Source: Tomocerus qinae (Eukaryota > Arthropoda > Collembola > Entomobryomorpha > Tomoceridae). From it: a stretch of 64,000 bases of DNA. The stretch spans positions 45,854,409 through 45,918,408 of the forward strand of contig CM034547.1 in NCBI GenBank assembly GCA_020055645.1. The letters are read 5' to 3'. Position 1 is the first letter of the stretch. Every line of letters begins with the position of its first letter. The notes beneath the pieces are model-generated. The model saw only the letters and a program-made list of their open reading frames with translations, had not been told where the DNA came from and did not search any database. Below are positions 55,600-64,000 of the stretch, in pieces. The translations under genes and the position numbers were made by a program.

Positions 55600-56094
55600 G
55601 GTAAAAATAAATTCTACATTTGACTTTTGGTATTAGGTATATCCACGATTGTTCATGGTCGGAGCCCGGAGCTTAATTCGTTGTATTACTACCTAAAAAG
55701 TATCTGGTACAACAACAACGTATAATGCTAGAATGCATTGCGTGCATGCCTTAAGATTAAGAGGCTACAGACGTAGTTGTAGGACATACTATATAGGAGA
55801 GATGAACACAGTTAAAACGAAACAAAACAGTGAAGTTTAATGTTATAAGTTATTCCATGAATATTAGATGTATTCTATATTATAACCACCTTCTTAGATA
55901 AAGCAATAAATTTACCAACCTATGTATGTATTGATATATGTGTATGTGTGGTAGGGAGAGCCAATACTCTAGCGCTTATGCAATGCATATTACAATAAAA
56001 AACGAACTACTCGGGGATAAAAAAGTTTCAAAATTAAACCAAGTATTTGTATTGACTCACTTGAAACTCAATTGGAGTACTAAGGGCTTAGTGT
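55600..56094. other. Intergenic, no gene recognised
   Basis: AT-rich. No ordered feature seen. Confidence 0.4.
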
Positions 56095-56790
56095 AACATA
56101 AAAAATAATTAACATGAAATAACATTTTGTAATTTATGAATTCAAAATTAATGAACCTCTGACTTGGGTTACAAGAAACGCTACCATTTTACTACTTATT
56201 TTACTACGAGTCATACTTATGGGTTGTTGAGGTTGAATTTCGTAATTATTGAGACGACCTTTCAAATGGTATAAGCCTTCTTAATGTAAATACACGGCAA
56301 ATATTTATTTTAAGGGTTCGAAAGTTGAGGGGTCGTATCATCATAAACGACACCATTTATGATGAATTGGGGCACTGTGATATAGACCTATGTCTTCTGG
56401 CACCACATTAGGGATTTTTGTCCAAGGCTACACATCAAATTCTATAGATAAACGATGTAAACGGAACTACGGAGCCTTTATAAAATAATATTACTCCAAA
56501 ATCACATTTTATAACTTATGATCGTAAAACTAAAACATGGGTCACCAGCAATGTTGTCATTTTAGTTATGGGTTGAAAATATCAAATATTATGATCTCAT
56601 TTGATAGTATTTAAAATGAGCTTTCGAATGGTATCTTACTTGTTAATATAGCTACATGGAAAGTATTTCTTTTAGCGTTCGAAAATTGAGGGCCATATCA
56701 TCATAAGCGACACTTTTTAAAATGAATTGGGGCCATTTTATCATAAGTGACAAAGGCCATTTTGTCATAAGCGACAATATTTACTTTAAT
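56095..56790. repeat. Two diverged tandem units of about 360-380 bp
   Basis: The block near 56120-56390 recurs near 56500-56750. Matching stretches include ACATTTTGTAATTTATGA with ACATTTTATAACTTATGA, and CGAAAGTTGAGGGG with CGAAAATTGAGGG followed by ATCATCATAA-CGACAC and AATTGGGGC. The copies are old. Confidence 0.6.
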
Positions 56791-59445
56791 GTATTTTCCC
56801 TATTTTTTCCTTGCTGTGTGGAAAGTTAAGAGTTTAAATATTGCAGTATGTAGGTAGTTAGCTTAGGTATTTTTGATGCAACTCTCATTGATATAAGTTG
56901 TTGTTTGACTAAATTATAAGAATAATTGTAATTAAAGGGCTACTTGCACATATGATGTACAACGATTTTGACATGACTATTTCGATATGGGGAACTAAAG
57001 ATTTGGAGAGCCATATTTCCCCAAATTTATTCATTTAGTTCCCCAACTGGGGAATTATTGCGATATGGGGAACTAAATCGATTAATACGGTATATAAATC
57101 TGAAAATCTTTTCAGTAGTAATCTATTGTATCTGAAAAATTCAAAGACATCTCTAGCAATGATAATGTTATGATTTGAAGTGTTTATGCAATGTTTGAAA
57201 TATATTTTATAGGGAAAATAGAAAATTGTCGGTTATGATCATATGGTCGAAAGTCACTTATTACAGTACTAAGCGTCCCTTATGATTACATGCTGTTTCA
57301 ACTAAAATTAAATACTTCCCGTGTAACTAAATTGGCAAGGCTTAAACCAGGCAAAAGTTCATGTTAAAGACCATTAAATGATATGCAAAATTGGTGGCTT
57401 TTCTTCCAGCCCAATATGATTTTGATTTTATAAAGAAAATGTATTCGAATATAATTCGAATAATATTTTTTAAGCGCTCCGTTCGTCAATTATAAATTCA
57501 ATTTTGTCGTAATTTGCATGTTATTTTGTCCATATTGCTGGAAATAACTTGCTGATTTGATTTTTTGTTGGGTTAGAAGGATCCGACCCTCCGGGGAAAG
57601 TCAACTCTATCGGAAGTCTTTGCGAAATAGCTTGGGAAACGTGTTCTTTGTACTTGGAGACGAGCAGGTGAATTATTCTATTCTACAATCGAGTCCTTGT
57701 TCCCAATTATCTTTCTGTACACTCGACTGCGCTTTGTCTCACAAACAATTATCTTAACGAAATCTATAATTAATATCTTCCTTTTACTGTAGTGAGCGAC
57801 TAGTTTATAATATAATTCATTTCTGCTTTTCTAATACGATTCTACTCGTATACCTACAGCGCTCAATGATTAAACCAATAAAATAGATTTTTTAAAACGT
57901 AGTTATTCATGCAGATATTTATTACCACCTCTATACCATGCTATTTTAGATACACCTACTTTTAGATACCTACCTACCACATATACCTTTAAGTAATAGT
58001 AGAATAACACACTTCTCCAATTTGTGTATCGTACTGTTTTTATCACCCAAAGTGTAGAAGGACTAAAAAACTCTTTTGTCTCATACAAACAAAATATTTG
58101 TGACCACATGTGACACCTTCTTAGCATTACTTACAAAACATGCTTTCAGTCTTTACAATGTTATTTATGTCTATTTTGTTTGTGCATGGAAGGTTGACAC
58201 AAATCAATTCCTATACATACGCAAACATAGACGAGGAAATTGATAAATAAATTCTAAAGCATGTAATTTTCAATTTTATACACATACAATATACCCTTTA
58301 AGTGCAGGCATGAATATCAAATAGTCGTTAATTTCTATAATAAACGTTTATAATGCTGGTAGTCATCATTTATACATGCTTAAAGTATATATTATATCAA
58401 AGATATTTATAACATCTTTGAATACAAGCCCACCTTTATATGTTTCGATTATTTATAACACCTTCACTACATTCGCTACCTGAGCATGAAGGTGAAGGTG
58501 AATGCTGCATTAAAATTTGTATCTTCTTAATGCAAAAAGGACGAGATGCACGCTATAAATGGATGAAACTTGGGCCTTTATAAATTTTTCAATTTACCCT
58601 TTCACAAAACAAAAAAAAATGCTAAAATTCGTGCAGTGGGTTAGTTTTATTAGATTGTAAAATTGTAACCGGTTAGTGTAGTTGTAGCTTTCCTCTTACG
58701 TGCAAATGAAATTCAGATTACAATGTAATGAAAAATCCCTTAAATTTTTCACCTGGTTTTAACAAAGGTTTTAAAATGAACATATGCAAGATGCAAATCT
58801 TTAAATGATATTAGTGCTACAATGTTTCCTACCAAGATGAGTATATTTTACTTGCTAATTGATACCCATTGCAAAACAATAAACAAAAGATTTTGATTTT
58901 TATGGCTGGATAACAAAACCTAGGCAGAAGGGAAGTCTCAGATGTAGGTTAGGTAAGGTATAATATGAGCCTGCTGGCTACTTGATCCTCCATTGTTCCA
59001 AAACTGATCCTAATAACATAAATTAAAGAACAACAGTGCTGGAAATGTATATTTATCTTAACCGCATGTCAATTCTGTAAACACCCAACAAACAGGTTTT
59101 GACCTCGATAAAAATACTTTTTAGAGCTCAATTTGTGTGTGTAGGTCATGATTACAAACACAAAAACAAAGATGTGATGCCACTGCATATTGATATATCT
59201 GATTACAAGATCAACTGATATGCGTTAATGGTCTAGTTATGTCATATCATTCCATCCATAACAATTGCTAATTTTGTTATGAAATTCTTCACCTACTGCA
59301 AAAGTGCTCCAGGAAATTATACATTTAAAAAAAGGATTTTTTCTCCATGCACTCCTTACTGGATAGAGGCGTGGTTCTTCGTGAGTTTGCCTTCTGTTAT
59401 TTACAGATTGTGAATTAGTGCTTGAATTTGCAATGGGGCAAATCA
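56791..59445. other. Intergenic, no gene recognised
   Basis: About 2.6 kb. At 56975-57075 the phrase ATATGGGGAACTAAA occurs twice, with TTTAGTTCCCCA between, as a small imperfect palindrome. An open stretch at about 57580-57667 between AG and GT borders looks exon-like, but no partner exon was found. Confidence 0.35.
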
Positions 59446-59453
59446 TATAAATA
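59446..59453 (+). promoter_or_regulatory. TATA box and initiator of the Gly/Tyr-rich peptide gene
   Basis: TATAAATA, followed by an arthropod-type initiator TCAGT at 59478-59482, 34 bp downstream. Start codon at 59549. Confidence 0.7.
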
Positions 59454-59548
59454 GCCGCTGCAAACTCGTTTCGAGTATCAGTACGCATTTCTGAATAATC
59501 AACAATTTTGCTCTCTCAGCATCTCTCAACCTCCAAAACTCCGTCATC

Positions 59549-59827
59549 ATGTCTAAGCTTGTAAGATCCTTTTACCAACTTATCTACAAAATTTCAATTG
59601 TCAATCTTAAATTTGTGAATATTTTCTAAAATTATTTTGATTCTCAACAGTTCGCCATCCTCCTCCTCGCCGCCGTCATTGCTGCCGCCTCTGCTCAATA
59701 CTATGGCTCTTACGGACTCGGATACTCCAACCTCGGATATGGAGCCTACCCAGCTTACTCCGGTGTCGGATACTCTGGAATTGGATACGGATACTCTGGA
59801 CTCGGATACGGATACTACAAGCGTTGA
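59549..59827 (+). CDS. Secreted Gly/Tyr-rich short peptide
   Basis: Two exons, 59549-59560 (four codons) and 59651-59827, join in frame to 62 residues. The signal peptide MSKLFAILLLAAVIAAASA spans the splice site. The mature part of about 43 residues is built from GYG, YSG and LGYG units and ends GYYKR. Glycine/tyrosine-rich peptides of this type occur in arthropod cuticle, silk and antimicrobial sets, and the sequence alone does not decide. The coding exon is far GC-richer than the surroundings (CTC, GCC, TAC and GGA dominate), as expected for a very highly expressed gene. The promoter has a TATA box and initiator. The long open frames on either strand over 59594-59918 are shadows of this repetitive exon. 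Confidence 0.8.
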
Positions 59828-60544
59828 AACCCCTTCACAATTTGCTGTTAATATAGTTTCCTTTGTATTGGCAACTGGACTGATCCATTGGGCATCTATA
59901 TTTTTGTATACCATCTAAGCAAAAACCCAAAATTTATCGCACGTTTGCAAATAAATTAGCAAAATATTGGCAATGTTAAACTAAAACGTATCTACCAGTT
60001 TTCAAACAATTTATTACACCCGAACTTCAAACCTGTACACTCCAACATCAAACATTCATCAATTCATAATCGAACGAAATGGAATCTGAAAGCATGAATT
60101 TTTTGACTACCTCATTTATATTTGGTATAATAGTACATACATCGTAAATGATCTTTGCTCACAGTTTAATAAGACGCAGGAATGCATGCAACATGTAAGA
60201 AAACATTTTCTCATCGTCTGAAACCACAATATTTTACTGATTTACTGATTGTAAAATTATAAGAGCTTTATACATTTAGTTGTAAGTAATAATTACATAC
60301 AGATACGAGTAAGTTAGTGTTATCACAAGTCAAAAAATTATATAAAAGTTACGAATAGCCTAGCTTAACAAATAAAGCTTATAGAAATCTACGATTATAT
60401 TTGTGCCCTGGACAATTATGTTCAAGGTGAATGATGGCATTACTACATTATAAAATCCAATTAGCATATGGATATGTACATCCGTAAATGTCACTTATTA
60501 ACCTTTGAATTATTCCATTGATTCAATATGAGTTAATCGATCGA
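59828..60544. other. Intergenic between two convergent genes
   Basis: AT-rich 3' flanks. AATAAA-type motifs occur, but nothing coding. Confidence 0.4.
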
Positions 60545-63022
60545 TTAGTCAACTGTATCTTGTAAAGGCCTTTGAAGAGTTTCGTTTAGGAACCAAGAAC
60601 TGAAAGAGCTTGAGACAGTGAGAACACAAAGAATAATGTAGGGCAGCGCTGCAGAATCTGTATAAATATATTAACAGAGCAATTGTAAAAATTGAAGTAC
60701 CAATTTATCAATAAGCGATAATATGTGCAAGTAATGTAGAATACATACATGTTCCCAATAGTGCCAGTTGAGGCGCCAGAATTCCACCAAAATATCCAGT
60801 AAAAGCAGCAAATCCTAAACAAGTTGATCTTAAATTTGTTGGTGACGTTTCTAAAATGATGCACGTCAAGGCTCCCCATGCAGCAACAATGCCAAACCTT
60901 CAAAATTATTTTACATTGTCAAAAGTTCCGAAAATTTTCATAAGTTTACAAAAATTAATGTTAAATTCCTAACCTGCCACAAAGGGATAAAATAGTGACC
61001 ACACTAGGGGAAGTATTGGAAATTCCAACAGTGTATTCCAGAACTAAAATTGATATAATGAAAGCAGTTCCTATAGCCATGTACATCACAAACGTTTTTC
61101 TCCTTCCGATCCAATTGTTAAAGAGAACAGCAGCAGGAGAAGCAAATAAATCGAATATTCCGAAATATAACATATTTAAATATGGACTTCCACTGAGGTT
61201 CTTAGCATTGAATGCAACTCCGTAATAAACAATAGCACAAGTAACGTTGCATAGAACTTGAATTGACATGTGTGTTCTCAGGTTTGCATTCGTCAAGATC
61301 ATTTTCACGGCTTTGATTCCATGTAAGGAAGCAGCTTCTTCTTTTAAAATCGCAGACTGCAGCTGTTCAACCACAGATATGTCAGGAGGGGGACAAGAAT
61401 TCCATTCTGCTATTGTTGAAAATACTTGATGGGCTTCTTTTGTTTTCTTACGAATCAGCAGCCAACGTGGACTCTCAAGAATTGTTCTAAAGATAAATAA
61501 TATAAACATGTAAATATACTATTTATGAATTGGGATTTATTGGAACTAATTGGAATTTGAATTTATTCGAATTTATTGGATTTATTTCGAATTATTAGAA
61601 CGAATTTGAATTTATTGGAAGTTGATAAAGAGAATTTATGTAATATTACTTGTAGAAGGGAAGAATAAGAAACGGAGGAATGGCCGTAGCTATCGTCAGC
61701 CAACGCCAACTTCCTATTAGATAGGCTAAAAGAGCTAATAACATTTCGCCAAAAGGCCAAAAACTAAATGTCCCACATATTGTCCTCCATGAAGCTAAAA
61801 TCGTTAACAAAAATGGCATTTTAGCTACATAATATACTATAGACTTATACGGTAGGAATATTTATTTACCCGTCAAAAATTCCATTAGATGGGCCAAGTA
61901 GACAACAAAACAAGCTATGGGTCAATCCAAATAGTATTATTTTCAGCAAAACAATACTTATATATAGATATTGTAACTAATTTAATAAATAAGAAGCACC
62001 TCCAACCCCAAACCCAGCTAAAAAGCGGGATATAGAGTAAGCCCATGGATCAAATGCTAAAGCTGGTAACATTCCTAAGGTCCCCATCATTAATGTTTGA
62101 AATATAAAGCAAAGTCTTCTTCCAAATCTAAATAAAATTGGCAAACAGAAATATAATTTAATATATTGTGGTGTAAATTGTGTCATATTTTATGTTTAAA
62201 ATATTCTTCTTACGTATCGGAAAGTATTGAAGATATGCAAGCCCCCATCATCATCCCGGCCATTTGAAAACTTGTTATTGTATCTACAATCCAGCTACGA
62301 CTGCATATCAAGTCCCACTACACAGTACGACAGGTATACATTATTTTCTCGATTTTTCTAAAATTCTACCATCGTTTTACCTTAAAATTATTTTGTATAA
62401 GGGAGAATAGAGGACAAATCCAAGTTGGTTATTTGATACAAATGGTAAAAAGAATTAAATTGAAAACAATACAAATATACAATTTGTAAGGGAGCCATGG
62501 TCTTAAGGTGTGATATACATTTGTGAAATCAAAGAAACCACCCAAAAATGTCCCATTACATAAGTCGTAACACGACAAACATGTACTTTTACTGCTACAT
62601 TTATTTTTAAAATCTTTTTGCATGAAATTAATCCGCATAGAATAAAAACAAACCTACTTCTTGAACAATTGAACTGTAAACAAAGTTTTCCGTGGAATTA
62701 GTGCAGTTAACGGTACAGGAGTCTCCATATTGTTCAGTGTAGTAAGATTGAGAACTGCAAAACTGCTGAACTTTGTTGGAACCGGTAAACACAGGTAAGA
62801 GGACGATCATCGCAGTAGGGAATTGTGGAAAAATCATGGCAAAAGAAAGCCATTTTTGATACTTCCCATAGCCTCCTTCAAAATTGACAATGGTCAAATT
62901 ACTTTTTTATCGTGTTTGTAAATGTATAAAATTAAATGCAAAGGAATCTTACCGATAGTTTTCAATACATCTTCTACTGTGTTATACTCCTGTTGTAACT
63001 CACTTTTCCCTTTTTCTGGCAT
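60545..63022 (-). CDS. SLC22-family organic ion transporter (OCT/OAT-like)
   Basis: Nine exons (62953-63022, 62658-62875, 62214-62317, 62000-62127, 61870-61914, 61650-61794, 60974-61486, 60749-60897, 60545-60657) join in frame to 494 residues. It belongs to the major facilitator superfamily and would move organic cations, anions or carnitine-like solutes across the plasma membrane. Landmarks: YGKYQKWLSFAM at helix 1; a short Cys-bearing, glycosylatable extracellular loop (DSCTVNCTNSTENF); WDLICSRSW; FGRRLCFIF, the conserved loop between helices 2 and 3; SWRTICGTFSFWPFGEM; ESPRWLLIRKK after helix 6; NWIGRRKTFVMY between helices 8 and 9; ETSPTNLRSTCLGF; and the C-terminal FLNETLQRPLQDT. Length is at the short end for the family, mainly because the first extracellular loop is reduced. 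Substrate cannot be told. The start is the first ATG giving an acidic and basic cytoplasmic N-terminus. Confidence 0.92.
61540..61622. repeat. Degenerate GAATTTATTG repeat in an SLC22 intron
   Basis: About 80 bp of imperfect repeats of GGAATTTATT / GAATTTATTCG inside intron 6, between 61487 and 61649. It does not reach the splice sites. Confidence 0.6.
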
Positions 63023-64000
63023 TTTGCTTCTCTAGACAGATTCTTGTGTACTAACACTATGCAAATGTGAACAACACAAAATATTGACCAGTTGCGCAAG
63101 AGTAATGTAATCAAACTGGAAATAATTCTTCTTAGTGCACTTTACTTTCTGTTCAGAAAGCTTAAACTCAGTCGTACTTGGGCGTATTTCTTAGTTTTGA
63201 TCCAGAAATCTTCTTCATTTCTTTATGGATGACTGTGACAGCGGGATGATATTATTGGCATATCTTTATCTGACAAAACTGACCTTAGATTGCAGTTATT
63301 GACGTTCACCCGCACCCTGAAAGACACCAAGAATAATATTCACATTATGCAATAATTTTATACATGTTAACGAATTGCTTTGGTCTCATTTACAGGGAGA
63401 ATGTCAGAGTGACCACAAAATACATAATGGACTTTGTAACTTCTTATCAAGGATAAATAATATTTGGATAAGTTACCCTACCGGATTACAGTAGTTTGCT
63501 TTATTTTTTAAACCAATAATAGTGAACTGGCCGTTTTTATGATTCGCAGGCTGCTATGCTTTTAAGTAACTACTATGTTTAGCTAGGTTATAAAAATGAC
63601 AATAATATGGTATAACAATTGAATATTTATAATTTTATTACGGTCAAGAATCAATAAAAATGTTAGTAGGTATAGATATAAAAGCTAAAGAGACTCCACC
63701 CAACTAAAGATACATGCTATATATTGGTAATCAGTTCAGGAACAATGTAAAATAAAGTTTTCTCGGTTAAACTTTAAAGCTATAGGAAACTGTCTTCGGA
63801 TTCTTCAGTCTTATATACTCACTTTGTAATACAGAATCCTTTTGAGGAAATATTGATAAAATTTGTTGAAAATTGTTTTTTCTATAGAAAACTCATCTTT
63901 AAGGCAAAGAGTGATCTCACAATGTTCATTATCTCTTATCCTTAATAAAATTTCACGTCACACGTGCATGTGTTGGTATGTGGAATGCACTTTTAAATAC
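63023..64000. other. Upstream flank of the SLC22-like gene, no gene recognised
   Basis: AT-rich to the right edge. TATAAAAG near 63677 has no convincing coding sequence after it within the window. Confidence 0.4.

Noticed and set aside
57557..57757. Exon-like open stretch with AG/GT borders
   Set aside because: No compatible neighbouring exon found and no familiar protein motif.
58575..58700. TATA-like box followed by a short ATG frame (MLKFVQ)
   Set aside because: A donor-like site follows, but no downstream exon gives a sensible secreted product.
59594..59918. Open frames of 93 and 106 codons at the Gly/Tyr-rich locus
   Set aside because: Off-frame readings of a 177-nt repetitive exon. 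The true frame is short but has signal peptide, splice sites and promoter.

Overview
This window looks like AT-rich nuclear DNA from an arthropod. I see spliced genes with mostly 45-100 bp introns (GT-AG), TATA boxes about 30 bp upstream of small secreted-peptide genes, a BEL/Pao LTR retrotransposon, hAT-like and Helitron-like elements, and arthropod-style families (Kazal inhibitors, carboxylesterase, SID-1-like channel, SLC22 transporter). A springtail or other basal hexapod is my best guess from gene content, but this is inference and unproven. No tRNA, rRNA or bacterial operon structure was recognised.

Layout, left to right: a membrane-anchored carboxylesterase on the minus strand, cut by the left edge (57-2381); a Ser/Gly-rich secreted protein (5934-7399, minus) with a partial duplicate at 4067-4278; a one-domain Kazal inhibitor (11732-19348, plus) whose second intron holds a complete BEL/Pao element (12253-18917, minus, matching 451-bp LTRs, 5-bp target duplication); a subtilase (19798-21301, minus); a hAT-like MITE and a small Helitron-like copy; a small membrane-type protein (24586-25057, minus); a two-domain Kazal inhibitor (26144-27799, plus, seven exons); a cluster of three long hairpin-forming repeats (28272-31106); two unfamiliar genes (31599-32523 and 34430-35199, both minus); a 1.56-kb hAT-like element (35523-37084); a TTC39 protein (37983-39850, plus); a cationic Gly/His-rich secreted peptide (41377-41807, plus); a mitochondrial medium-chain acyl-CoA synthetase (42957-46075, plus); a SID-1-like dsRNA channel (48657-53651, plus) with a hAT-like element 16 nt before one splice acceptor; a Ser/Gly/Ala-rich secreted protein (54092-55437, minus); a Gly/Tyr-rich secreted peptide (59549-59827, plus); and an SLC22 organic ion transporter (60545-63022, minus).

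The genes are ordinary independent eukaryotic loci, not an operon. Two themes recur. Many encode secreted products (protease, inhibitors, low-complexity and glycine-rich peptides) that would fit gut, cuticle or defence roles. Several transposons are inserted inside or next to genes with clear footprints. The most unusual structure is the 28-31 kb hairpin cluster, a candidate source of double-stranded RNA. Exon models were built by hand from splice consensus and reading phase; where all exons close in frame I say so.
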